Of a DNA stretch of 64,000 bases, positions 45,882 to 58,506 are shown piece by piece. Positions within the stretch are counted from its first letter, which is position 1, and each line of letters starts with the position of its first letter. The notes below the pieces were generated by a model. It worked only from the letters and a program-made list of their open reading frames with translations. It was not told the DNA's origin and ran no database searches. The translations under genes and the position numbers were made by a program. Source of the DNA: Cladobotryum mycophilum (lineage: Eukaryota; Ascomycota; Sordariomycetes; Hypocreales; Hypocreaceae); contig CM071590.1 in assembly GCA_036429605.1 (NCBI GenBank), positions 2,356,001 to 2,420,000 on the forward strand, written 5' to 3'.

Positions 45882-48861
45882 AGGCCAAGTAAATGCAATC
45901 CCGCTTGTTGTACAAGTCACATTACATACTATGCCCCGTTACCTCGCATCGATACGTGTGTATGTGTGTGTTTGTGTGCGTGTTCTTTCCGTTCCTTTGC
46001 TGTTTGGTAGTACGGAGTAGTAGTGCTAGTAGAGGTAGTAGTCTCAATTGATGCTGATAATGACGATGATGGTGATGATGTGCTGCAGGACTTGCTCTCC
46101 CTCCCTCTAGGTTGTTATACCCGTAATACCTTAACATCCTAGCCGCTATTGCACAAGTCAAGGTAAGTTCTGCATGCAAAACGCACCGCTGCGGCGGCTA
46201 CCAACTCAGCGTCGGACTCAGGTCCGGAGAGCTGTCTTGGTTTTTTTAGGGTCGCACGAACCGTGTCGCTCTCCATTCTCCTTCTCGATAAGGTAAACAC
46301 CCCCATTGATAGGTAGGTAGAGATTGAACCTTGTCCATGCTCTTTGGCGTCTTTTTATTTTTATTTTTTTACTATTCTATTCATAGTGTGAACGAGTAAG
46401 TAAGGCTCGTACTGTAGGTATGATCCATTCATTCTGTTTTCTTAGTCCTTCCATACCTTTCAAGTAGTCGCGAGAAAACCACCGAGACAGAGGGAGGGAG
46501 AGAGTGTGTGCGTGCGGAATAGCAGGGGTCTCGTGCTGGGATAAGAGGTGGGGATCGAGAGCCCATTTTGCCCATCATTCACCATGGCATAAACTTATGC
46601 TAGGGGCCAGGGAATCAATCTACTTGCAGTAGTCAAACTCGGGTGGATCTACAGACTTCTCAGCTGGCGGGCGCGGAACCATGTAAAGTGTGGCGCTGAG
46701 AAGAGAGCGAGGGGAGAGGTCAGAGGGAAGAGAGCAAGCAGAAGAGAAAAAGGAGCGATCCCAAAATGTGCAAATTCCGACCAAAACGCATCTAAACAGC
46801 ACCAATCCGTGCGCATTGATTCGTGCGGTACTAAATGATAGGGATTGAATACAGGTAGTAGTACTAAGTAATGCTGGATTTCACTTGTTTTTTTTTTCAG
46901 CTTTGTCGATGGACATGGTGAAAGCTGAACAAATGAGTCGGGGTGACGATGACAATGATGATGATCCATGATGATGATGGACGGGGTTGAGGAGGCCCTG
47001 CCTAGGCTGCTGGTGGTGGTGGTTTGGACTTTCCAAGGTTTCCATGGATGTTGTCGTTGGTAAGCAAGCAAACCCAACTGGACACCCAGGGAAAACCCTG
47101 AAGGGCTTCCTTCCCTGGCTTTCCCTGTGCAGGCTTCTGGAAACACCTGCGTGACCCTTCTGGAGCGAGCACGACAGGGCCCGTGTGGGGGACCCTCTCG
47201 ACCCTTTGACCCTTTACACGGCGGGAGGTTAATAATTTTTGGCGCGCGCATCCAATGAGCTGAGCGCAGGCAGGCCACGGACAGGACAAGGGGAGGTGAC
47301 GAGGGAGGGGGAAGGGAGGGACAAGGGGGGGACAAAGCCTACAAGGCATGGAAGAAAAGATGGAACTTGGAAGAATGGAAGACAGTGTGTGGTTTGATCA
47401 AATTACACACTGTGTTGTGCATGCTATGTGTACTCTGTCTGTCCATCTTATACACAGTACATCCCAAACGCACACATACATGCTCGCCTCAGCATATCCA
47501 AGCCCAACTGACTTGTAACTTGAACGCAAAAGCCCAGAAAAAACAAGCAATTGCCAAATCGGGTTGCAAAAAGCGCAAAAGCAAAACCTAAGACAAAAAA
47601 TCGACAAAAGCAAGGAAAATCAAAAAAGAAATCTACTTTTGTACTTTGTAATACGTGTAAAGATCCAAGAAAAAAACCCTTACCCCGTTTTGAACCCCTG
47701 CCAATGAACGAGGCAAGGGAAGAGGAGAGACAACACTCGGGAAGGCGACAAGGCGACAAGGCGACCAAGAAGAAGAAGAAAAAAGAAAGAAAGACAAGAC
47801 AAGACAAGACAAAAAACGGCCCAATGAACTTTTTTGAAGTTTGCTTGATTGATTGATTGACTGACGCAGAGTGCGAACCCCCTCACGCCACCACCGTTTT
47901 ATTTTTGCCCCCTCCCAATCAAATTGCGTAGGCAAGGTATTTGTGTTTCTTCCGTCTTGGCCTTGGATAGGTAGCAAGGAATTGATGATGTGAATGACGA
48001 TCATCATGATTATTATACCCCCCTCGAACATACCTGTAACATGAATTCATCACCCGGTGAGTCCTAAATTAAAACACGAGATGGGGGTTGTTTTTTTTTT
48101 CTGTCTTCAAACGTCCGCCTCGCCGTACCCTCTATTGTTAGCATCGTATACACCTTCTTACATGCAGGTACTCCGTACAAGGCATCCATCTATTAACATA
48201 GGTAAGTAGGTAGTCATCCATCATAATGATTATGCCTAGCAGGCATCTACTTACTTGTACATACATACATCAGCCCGTCCAGAGGGACCCAGCTCACGCC
48301 AAAACAGTCCTCGCACCATGGATATACCAAGTGACGATGCAAGGATCAAATACACCACGACCCGCTTTTAACACTTTTTTCTTCTCTTTCTCTCTCTGTC
48401 TCTGTCTCTCTCTGTTGTCTCCCTTGCTAATGCTGAGCAAAATGAACAAGGCAAGGGAATAAACAAGAATGCATGTTTTAGTTGTGGCCCCCCTCCCCTG
48501 TCACGTCTCCTCCCCCTTGTCTCATCGCTAAATTGTTTTTGTTTTGTTTTTGTTTTTTTGCCCAAGGGCGGCGTTTTTTATTTTATTATGTTGCTTTTTT
48601 TCTGCCTTAACCGGCCCGAAGCCCTTCTAGAAGGTTTTGTCGAAGCATATGCCTGCATGTGGCTAACCTTCTCGGACAGCCATTTTTTATTTCATTTATT
48701 TTTTTTTGTTTCCGGCGATTATCTCCCTTCCCTTCGACATGACAGATCACTTTCTCTGTACATCCCAATTCCGCGATATTGTTCACAAAAGTACACTACA
48801 CCAACATAACCCAGGAGAGCGGATTTGTGGTTTACTGTCGGAATAGAAAATGACTTTGGTA

Positions 48862-48882
48862 CGACTGACTGACTGACTGACT
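48862..48882. repeat. (GACT)n microsatellite
   Basis: Five GACT copies. Confidence 0.85.
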
Positions 48883-50441
48883 CTGTTTATACGACACTAT
48901 GGTGTACTACCTAGTTTCTACCAGGTACTAGGTACCCAAGGTAGTATGTATAGTGTAGTGTAGTGTAGTGTTGCAATGCAAAGTCTACAGGGTAGACACA
49001 TATACGACGGAACATTCCGCAATATCAAAGCTTTCACATCACACACACATCACATACAAGTACATCACATGCATCACACCATTTCTCAACGTTCCGCGGA
49101 CTTTCTTTTGGATCAAGTCATCCGCCTTCCAATCTCTCGTCCTTCCCGCTCCCAACCAAAAAAGCAATTATTACGAGCCCTGCTTCGTTTGTTTCCTCCC
49201 CCACCTTGCAGATGCATGTTCCATTGTAATATCTTCTCTCACATTCTTCTGCTGCTGTCATAAACCCCCTTGCCTCGAAAAGAAAAGAAGAAGAAAGGAA
49301 AGAAAACAAAACAAAAACAAAATATGAGTCTTCCTTGCATCACATCCAGCCCCTGAAAAGCCACGTCGTACCATGCATGAAATTGCCAAGCTGCAGCAAT
49401 TAACCTACCGTCCCTTCCCTTCCCTTCCCCTCTCCCCTCATACAAGTATGACTTACATGAAGCGAAGAAGGGAGGGCAGAAGAAAGCAACAAGAATAAAA
49501 GTCCTACCACCCACCGTAGGGGTCGTCCATCCATCCACTCACCCACTCACTCACTCCTTGGCAATGGAGAAGGGTACCACATATTCTGGAACACTACTAG
49601 TTTCCTTCCATCTTGACCCTCCCTCCCCCTCCGAATCATCCGCATTTTCCCAGATTCTCTTTTTCGTTATTGCTGTTATTGCTTGAATGGCTCCCCCTCC
49701 CCTTGTTCTTTTTTTCTTGATTATTATTACCCCATACCATTTTTTTTTTTACGCCACGAGGCGATCGATAGTCTTGGGTTTTATATCATCATCCCCCCTT
49801 TTTTTTGGACTAATGTGAGATCCACCACCCACATGAACAAACAACCCGCAAACTAAAAGAGGAAGTGAACGAGAAACCCCCAAGCAATCAGCTCGGTTAA
49901 ATGTAATCGAAATCAACTTGTCTCGCGTTCACATCTATCACCCGAACACCGAGCTTATTGCTTTTTTTTGTGTCCCCCTTCCCTCTCCCTCTCCCTCTCC
50001 CTCTCCCCTCCCTTGCCTTACCCCCCTTATCTGATATCTTATCCACCCACCCAACATCACATCACACATCACATCACCAATCCATAGGGCAAATCTCATC
50101 ATCGTCATCAACCCACATGCCAAAAATACCAAAACCCTCATCCCACTTTACCCTATACAGTCGTTGCTCTCATCCACAATAACTCCCATGCTATTCCCAC
50201 CTACTAGTAAGTACTAGGTAGTCCCAAAGCCATTTTCCTGCATCCGTCGTTTCTTACCATGTATTATCCCCCTCCTTTCCCCCATCATCCTCACCAGTCC
50301 ACACTACCTAGTAACTAACAAGAAAGACGCCCCCAACCCTCTTTTTCTTCTCCCTTTTTATCTCCGGTAGCTTCCACTTCAGCTAAACCCAAAAGGCAAA
50401 GCCATGTTTCAACAAGTTCCGGGCAAAAATAATAATAAGAC

Positions 50442-50474
<33 letters not shown>
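50442..50474. repeat. (TAA)11 microsatellite
   Basis: Perfect trinucleotide run of 33 nt, preceded by imperfect AAT units. Confidence 0.95.
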
Positions 50475-50475
<1 letters not shown>

Positions 50476-51055
50476 TTCTTTTAAACCTCACGACGATTAA
50501 GGGTTTAGGGATCCCTCCACCCTCCCCTGCCATTACACCCTCCGTCCCTCCCCCAGATCCTCTCTAGTTCTGCATGGGTACCAGGTCACACGATCTGTAT
50601 GTATGGAACCTTTCTGGATTACACTGGGGGAGGGGGCCCGATATGGGACTACCCATTTTGTCTATAGTGTAGTAATCATCATATTACTTCTTGTCGATCC
50701 AATAGATATCCCCTTGCCATTGGTATCATATCACATTAGTAAATATAGTCAGTAAAACATGATATCAGTACTCATCTCTCATTTTTTCGTTCTGTTGATG
50801 TTCGCCAATTCGGAGATACATACAGTAATTTATGCAACCAAACGCCAGTTCTGTCCGTCAGATGCATGGCGTGAGGGTCTATCTCTATCTACGCCCAATG
50901 ACTGTATTGATTGCTCCTTTTTACTTTCATGTTTTCATGCCACATTGACTTGCCAGTCCCGAGTATGTACGTTTAGTCATTCCCAAAGCCGTATCTCGTA
51001 CCCCAAGACCGGGGTTCCCCTGTTATGTCCGTTTGATTCCATACCACTCCCTCCC

Positions 51056-54000
51056 TCAATCAGCCTTGCTGTTATTGTCACCATCAATGTGAATCTCAGC
51101 GACCTCATCGGATTCATCCACATCAACAGCCGCAGGGACAGACATTATCCCCCCTTCTCCCAGCTCTTTCCCTCGCTATTGCCTTCGGGAAGAGTTTGTG
51201 CTTCACCATCCAAGAATCCATCAACAGCTTCTGCGGGTGTCAGACGAGTATTCTTATCAAAGAAATCCCTGCTACCGCCTCGCTCATCGTCAGATGAGTT
51301 GAATTGCGCGTCATCGCTAGCGTAGTCAGCGGCAGTCGACCCTTCTACCCCCTCTGCCCCTTCTGGCCCTTCTGGCCCTTCTACTCCATCTGCTCCGCTG
51401 CCATCTAGGCTATTAAAGGTCCAACCTTGGGTCATATCAATGGATTTTGGGCCAGAAACCACCTGCTGGTAGGGGTTAGATGTTTCATGTCCATCATCCT
51501 CAATGCTATCGTGAATCGTCGCACCGCCCGTAGCTGCCTCGTAAGATGGCACTTCCTCGTCATTAGAATCGACTAGTGACTTGATGGCAGTACGGTTTGC
51601 GGCCGGCTTCAAGATCGACACTCCACCCGGGTGCTCCTCTTCACCAGAATCCGCCGACCCTTCCTCGCCGTTGGTGTCGGAATTGTACTTGTCAAATATC
51701 TGGCCGAAGCGCTCCCCGCCTCGTTGTGTGGTGGTTCGACGACGGTAAAAGAGTAGATAAGCTGCGCTCGTCACAACCGAAGAAGGATCTGATACTGGTG
51801 TAACAGAAGAATCTAGTCAAGTGTTAGCCCCCTGATTTAGTAGCAAGTATGTCTTAGTGTAGCATAGCAACGTACCGTTATAGTTGTACCATCGCCCATC
51901 TACAAAGTTCTTGGCATATGCTGTGTAGTGACCTCCACCGAGACCTCCATAATGGTCATCGACGGCAATCAGGTCGTAAATCTCCTCTTTGCCATCGTCC
52001 TTTTGAATGACCCTCGAAGTCAGGTCAAGTGCCTCTATGGGAAAATCAACGACCACATCCAATTTGTCGCGTCGCCAGCCGGAGCTGCTGAAGCGCTTCA
52101 GGTGAGCCACCAGATAATCCGGCGTCTTCCAAAGGTCAAACTTCTTGCTGGCTCTCCTGTGTTCCTTGCAGCGGGGACAATACCACATGTCCTGTTCTGA
52201 CAAAACCTCGGCTCGTTCAAACTCATCTAGACACTCATCCAGAGTGATGCCTCGAGATCTACGCGAAGCTCGCTTCCTTTGACTGATTTTCAAAGCAGGA
52301 TCATTGAGTGTTTCTATATCCACAAAGGTTTTCGACCCCTGGGCTGGGTCATGCTTCTTGGCAGTCTGGCCAAAGACAACCTCCCAGGCCTCTTCGTTCC
52401 AGTCAACTACGAGTCCCTCATAAAGTCGAATCAACGGGCCACCGTCGGCAACTGCAGGAGGCATAGGCTGAGGAGCGACAGCGGCAGCGCGCTGCTGTTG
52501 CTGCTGCTGTTTTGCACCACGCATCTGCTTCTCGCGCCGCTTGTTAGCCTTCTTACCATAGGTCTTGTTGTTCTTGAACTTCTTGCGACCAGCAGGACCT
52601 TTGAGATTCTGTCGATTGCCATATTTAGCCAATGCCTAGGGAGAGTTAGTGAATCGTTCTAGTGTAATATATATCTAAAGACATACCTTGGCACCAGGGG
52701 GGTGTCGTCTTCGCTGGATTCGTCCACCATGCGTGTCTGTGAGGGGTCTGGTTTGGCAGAGGCCTCATCGTTGCTGCTTTCCTCATTGCCAGATGCCGTG
52801 CTATTCCAGCCCTCAGGACTTGGTTCATCTTCCTCCTTTACTGGGGGCTCGGGGATACGGTCAGAAAGTTTGGGAAGCAATCTGTTGTTCTCGGCGCTTG
52901 ACCATCCTGTAGGAACAGCCCCATCGCCACCATTAGTGAAATAGCTGAGATCGAAAAGGCTTTTGAACTCCGGATCAAGAAATTGGTCAGGCCGGATGAA
53001 TTTGGGCCGACGAGTGTTGAAATGCTTCAAGACCTTGGGCTGAGTGATGGGAGCTATAGACGGAGAGTTGCTGCTAGTAGCCGCATCCTTCATGGTGATA
53101 TCGACTATATCATCCTCGCCCTCGATTGACTTTGAGATAATCTTACTATCCCCAGATGAGTCAGCGTCCGATGCAGTAGTGATGACCATGTCGGTATCTA
53201 CGGCGTCTGTGCTCTCAGAATCTTCTTCCATAGTGAATTTGGACCATGTAGAGAATGTGGCAACCTTCTCCAGCACCTTGCGTCGAATCATGTCATAATT
53301 GGAAGCCTCTTCCCTTGTCAGGGTAATGAAGTGTGGAGGAGATGTCCCATCACCCCCCGTCCTAGGGCCTGAGGACGTCGGTGAATTACCGTAACGACCA
53401 TTGTCTCATACATTGGGTCATCCCATTCAGTGGTCTCAGGCGGAGTGTCGAAGTCCAGCATTGACCGTGGCTTTTTCTGTTGTCCTTTGCCGGGCCAGTT
53501 GGTTGGCACAGCCTCCAACTCATGAAAAGTTGGGAAGTCGCTGCTTTGAATCTCTTCTGACACGTCCGAGTTGTTGTCATAGATTTTGAAGAAGCGATCT
53601 TTGAATTCTTCCGCACCCATCAACCTCTCAGCGGGGACGCCGGTCCGAAGCGACAAGAACTGCTTGAGTGCTTCCATGGAGCTGTGCTTGGGTAATTCAA
53701 CCTCAATCTTGACGGGAACATCGTTTAGAGGAAAGAATTTGACTGTATTCGTCCACATATTCTCCACAGGAAGTGGTAATGTCAGGTTATTGAAGGGATC
53801 AAATGTAATACTGATCTTTCCACACTCGGGGCACTTCAGAGTCGACTTATACATTCCGGTGAAGAGATCGGCAATGACGGAGTCATCTCGTTTCCGCGTA
53901 ATGTCCCACACCTTGTCAGCCATTTCCCGGATCGCCTCTGGATTGTTGACCATGTCATCTGTAGAGTCTGGCTTCTCTATGTATGGCTTATTCTTAATCC

Positions 54001-56159
54001 GACTCAGGTCTTCTTGTAGAGCATCTAGAAGAAAGCCGAGGAATTCTTGAGAATCCTGTTGGCCCCAACCCGCAAAGGTGCTTCGGCAGCGGCCGACTGT
54101 GTTCTTGAAGTCTCGAGGGCTTACTGAGCCGCGCCCCTCCTCGTAGATTTCCCTCAAGAGCGAGCCATATGCCAGGGCCACCTTACCATTATAGCCGAGT
54201 GGATTAGTCTTGTTGATTTCGTCCTTATATGAGTCGGTCAAGAAGTATTTCGACAATTCCTCCACGCTTCGAAAACACTGCAGAGCCGAGTTCATGTAAC
54301 AGGTGTTGCCCAAATTGTGTAAACCCACAGCACCGACGCCTCGGCCGTAACCCTTCTTCTGATTTCGACCGCGCGTCACAGGCCCTTCAGGCGCCGGACT
54401 ACTCCGACTGCTATTCGGCTTAGATGACGGTGCATTTGTGTTTGTCCGGGTTGGAATGCTCTTTCCCGCACTACTAGATTGGCCAGTGAATGTGCTTACA
54501 AAGGCCTTTTCAATAGCTTCATCTAGGACAAGTGTCTGATCGGTGACAAGATCAAAGATCTGGAGGGATGCAGAGCCATTGTATTTGTCATTCACAGTGT
54601 GATCCTCCAGTTGCACCTTGGTTCGGTTATCGCGAGGGACAGCCGTGTATGAACTGACGTCAACCAGTAGAGTCGACCAAAGATTCTGCGATGTGTTGGA
54701 ATCTGGGATCCGTCCTGGGGAATCGGGAGGTGTGAGGGCTGAGCGAGGCTCCGAGCTGTTACCTGCAGGCAACGGCTGAATTACTGAGAAAATTCGGATT
54801 TTGCGCTCTAGGGGGATGTCCGTCAGATTCTTGAGGTCCTTGATGAAAGTTTGGGCGCGATATTTGCGACTTCTAGAAAGGACAAGAGCCGGGGGGTTCC
54901 TCATCTTGAGGGACTGTTCTATGGGCAGAGGGCTCACTTCAGACCACAGGCGATGAATTCGAAAGACGGGCGGATGGAACTCATAAACGATGTCGGGGGA
55001 GACTGCGCGTCGACTGCAGTGTTGATAGCACTCCGGACGATTGGTTCCTGTCCCTCCTTGATGCCGTACCACTCCATCACCAGTTTCCATGCATCTTCAG
55101 GGAACAGCTCGAATTCTTCTAGACCCGATCCGGGCTTCAATCGAATGAAGTTCCCACCACCCGGCTCCTGGATCACTTCTTCGATAATATCAGAGTTGTC
55201 GACTGGGCCCAAAGGCGTCTCATCAGGTTCCGCCTTGGACTGCTTGGACCCGTAGCGCAACGCAAGTGCCTTGTCCACCCATTTGCGCGACACGAGGTAT
55301 GTCTTGTCACCCTCCTTGACCGGCGAATCTCCAAAGGCTTTCAAAAGCGTTTCGATGGTTTTGACTTGCTCCATAAGAGGGGGTGCTGTAAGGGTGATCA
55401 CGAGTTAGTATCAACTCCAAAAAAAAAACATATTCTAGCATCGAGGGCCGTCATGACCTACGCTGGGCAGACTCATCGGTACCGCTAGGTTCAACCGGGT
55501 CGGGTACATCGACGCTCATGGCGCGAGGTAACACTGTGGTAGCCGAATTGGACGTCGTCATTTCGACATCGCCGGCATCGCCATCTTTGCTTATAACATC
55601 CGCTTCCGGGTCCATGCTTGAGGCTCGTCGCTTGAGTGGTGAAGACGAGCGGTGGGGTAGCTCAGCATCTCCGTTCATAATAGCCTTCTTAGAGATACGG
55701 AACGGGGACTGGCTCCGGCCGTAGGTATAAGAGGAGGCAGTCTCGTCGCCTCCTCTGTCACTGTCCAAGGATGGGTCGGGGCAAACGGAGGCGCTGGGGG
55801 ACGAGGCGACGGACGAGGCGTAGTCGGCAGAGACGAGGGAGCTGGCGTGGGTCTGGAGCCGCGGGGGCACGCTGGAAGCTGGGATGGAGTCTCCGCGAAC
55901 GTATTGCGGCGCTTCAAGCCCGGAGGCTATGGGCGTGCCGGAAAAGGAGAGGGAAACGTCGTCGTCGGGTTCGCAGGAGGGTATGGCGGTGTCTGGAGAA
56001 AGCGATTCTCTCGAATCAAGACTTGAGGTCAAGGGAGGGGCGAGCTTTCTCTTCTTTGAGGAAGACGTCTTGAAGGTGAGCTGCCCGGGCAGCTCTGGGG
56101 GGAACGGAGGGGGAAGGATATTTGAGTGGGAGGCGGAGGCGATGTGAAGGGTCCTGCAT
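51056..56159 (-). CDS. UBP12: Ubp12-like ubiquitin C-terminal hydrolase (DUSP + USP), four apparent frameshifts
   Basis: Minus strand; exons about 56159-55462, 55385-52687, 52635-51876 and 51812-51056, with introns of 76, 51 and 63 nt. A Ser-rich N-terminus with SSSKKRKLAPPL precedes a DUSP domain (SRKWVDKALALRYG ... EFELFPEDAWKLVMEWYG). The USP Cys box is GLHNLGNTCYMNSALQCF, the zinc Cys pairs are CPEC and CPRC, and the His box is DHYGGLGGGHYTAYAKNF. A long acidic insert splits the USP fold, as in yeast Ubp12 and human USP4/15. It removes ubiquitin from proteins. The frame breaks at four G/C runs: 54995-54999, 53353-53358, 52697-52702 and 51149-51154. One added G/C at each restores SPPDIVYEFHPP, GRGGDGTSPPHFITL, DTPPGAKALAKYGN and the tail ending DNNSKAD (stop at 51056-51058), and makes the exons sum in frame. 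The exact start is unresolved; an ATG at 56157-56159 fits only if two more G runs (56097-56102, 56109-56113) are also short. Confidence 0.85.
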
Positions 56160-58506
56160 TTAGAACCAAACGCCTTGAGGGGTGATGGAATCAGCCAGCA
56201 AAGAAAAGAACCAACAAGACACCGGACATCGGGGTGGTGGAGGCGGGAGTGTGTGCACTGAACCTGAAGGCGGTGGGTGGGTGCAGCAACAGCAACAGCA
56301 GCAGCAGTGCAGTGCAGTGCAGTGTAGTGTAGTGTCAGTGTAAGGTGTGGTGTTTTCGGGTGGGTTGAGTGGGCCGTTGTCACTTGTCTGCTGGTTGTCG
56401 TCGCTGTAGGCTTTCCCCCTAGTTGTCACAGGGTGTCCAGGCCAGGTGCCGCTGTAGAGTAGAGGGCTCTTAGAAAGAAAGAACCTAGAAAAAGACGTCA
56501 CACGTCACAGGAGCACAGCAGCGGAACGGGAAAGGTTAACAAGGCTGGGTGTGTGCGTGTGTAAATACTACCTCTAGGTAGGTAGACAAGTAGGTAGGTG
56601 GACAGGTAGGTGTATATACCAGGTGAATATGTGGTGTTGGGATGGGAGCTGAACTGAGAGCTGAAAATCCAACGAGGCTTCAATAATGATTCAGAGAGCC
56701 TTGGAGAGACTCAGAGTTCAACAACCACCAAAAAAAAGTTTGTTTATGTAACTAAGTAGGTAGTGGTAAATCCAGAAAGGGAAATACTTTTTTTCCTTAA
56801 AAAGACAAATTGAGTCCAAGGGGGGGGGGAGAGAGAGAGAGAGAGGGGCTGCCCTTTGTTTACTGAACGATGGCGGTGACTGGTGTGTCAAAGTGCAGCA
56901 ATGGATGGATACTCGTTGGAAAAGTTTCAAGGGCAAGGATTACAGTCAAGCCCTGAAAAAAGATCCAATCCACCCGACCCTTTGGCATTCGTCCACAGTG
57001 CATCCATCCATGAATCCATTACCTCGTACATACTTGGTACATACATACATACATACCTCTAGTAGATGGTGGCGGCTGATGCTAAAAATGTTCCATTCCT
57101 ATTAGTGGGAAGGGACTCGTGGGCGCTGGAAGGGAGGTGTGATTTGCGTTGCCCCCCTCCCCACTGACATGCGCTGCTGCAGGGGCCCAATGCCCACCAC
57201 ACACTGACCACTCACTGACCACCCACTGAACTGCCGGACAAAAAAAAAAAAACCCTAGACTGGAGCCCTCCACTGGAGCCCTGGGCCCACGTCCACTGGA
57301 GGGTTGAATTTATAGCGCTCGCTGCAAAGGTTGTCACGTCAGGATCATGGATGGATGGATGGATGGATGGATCAATGTCATCCCACGGGGCGGATGTGCA
57401 CGGATTACCTGCAGTTGGGCAGTACCGCATCGTACCTTAGGTACCAAGGAGTACTAAGGGTGCTATAGGAACTTGGAATTCAATATTAATACAACAGCAC
57501 ATGTTTAATAATGACATAAAGAGACAACTTATATAGAAAGGCAAAACAATATCGAAAACTAAAAAAAAAGAGGCATCATCCAAACGTAATCAATGTCCCC
57601 CCCGCTCTCCCCCTTTGTAGCCGTAGCCAGAATACCTACCAAAGTAGATAAATAGCAGTAACAGTGGAGAAGACTTGGGGGGATGTTGGTGGCGGCCTTG
57701 CTTTAGGCCTGTGGCCCGCCAGAGACAAACTGAGTTATTAATTATTACTGGCGCGTGCAAATATTTTTCAATCTCCCCCTCGATATTGATGACTCGGTTG
57801 TGTCCTGGGAGCAATGAATGGGTCGGGTGTTAGCCCTACCTTTACCTTTACCTTATCTGTAAATATAGTACTTGACCCAATCTATATCCTGCCGAATGCA
57901 GAACAAGCCCTAGATATTGATTTGTCGTTTCCAAACTGGGTATTGGACAAATATCGCCGTGAGCCATTCACACCGACAAGTTTCCCCCTCGCCCAAGTAC
58001 TCGAAAATAAGGTAGACTACTGGGTGTAGACATCCTTGTAGAGGAGACAATAGATCTACACAAGTCAGACTCTAGTCGGGTAAGAATACGTAGGTGGGTG
58101 TGTTTATGTTTGCGTTCTACCGTAAGCACTCCCTCTAAAGCAAGAGAAAGGGGCAACTCTCATATCCACCACAATCATTGATACTCACAAAGACGCTCCA
58201 TAGTTCATATTCAATTCATCTTTTGACGTTGTAAATAAAAAAACTTAGGTCTACTACCCATATCTACTAAAATCGCTGTTAAACAGAACCGAGCCGGCAC
58301 AATAAACCAAAAGACCAGGCAAACCGTCCACAACGACCATAACCCTATTGCTATCCTCTCCTAATGCATAAAGAAATCTCTAATAATATCTTTAGTTTAT
58401 TCCCCTTTACCAGGGAAGTACGCGCGTGCAGTGTCAATGTCTATCAGTTTTCCTGGCCGTCCATACAAGTGAAACCTCTCTCCCTCGCCAGAATTCCTAC
58501 AGCTTT
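56160..58506. other. Intergenic region, UBP12 / STE23
   Basis: 2.3 kb. It includes a CAGCAA/CAG/TGCAG repeat (56283-56337), TAGG patches (56577-56612), a G10 run with GA repeat (56820-56846) and an ATGG repeat. The first part is probably the UBP12 leader. No other gene is supported. Confidence 0.5.
57347..57372. repeat. (ATGG)6 microsatellite
   Basis: Six perfect tetranucleotide copies. Confidence 0.9.

Larger units (their letters stand above)
42409..51055. other. Long gene-free region (about 8.6 kb) upstream of the phosphodiesterase
   Basis: No recognisable gene on either strand. The first 600 bp are purine-rich (probable PDE leader). Beyond that are GAA, CAGA, AATGCA, AAGC, GACT and TAA microsatellites, homopolymers up to C10, three TACGGAGTA/TACTCCGTA motifs (43981, 46011, 48169) and TAGG-like patches. 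ORFs such as 43241-43741 (+) and 46649-47335 (-) translate to low-complexity sequence. Confidence 0.5.

Noticed and set aside
46649..47335. Minus-strand ORF of 228 codons
   Set aside because: Pro/Ser-rich without domain; overlapping alternative frames; no conserved start or splice context.
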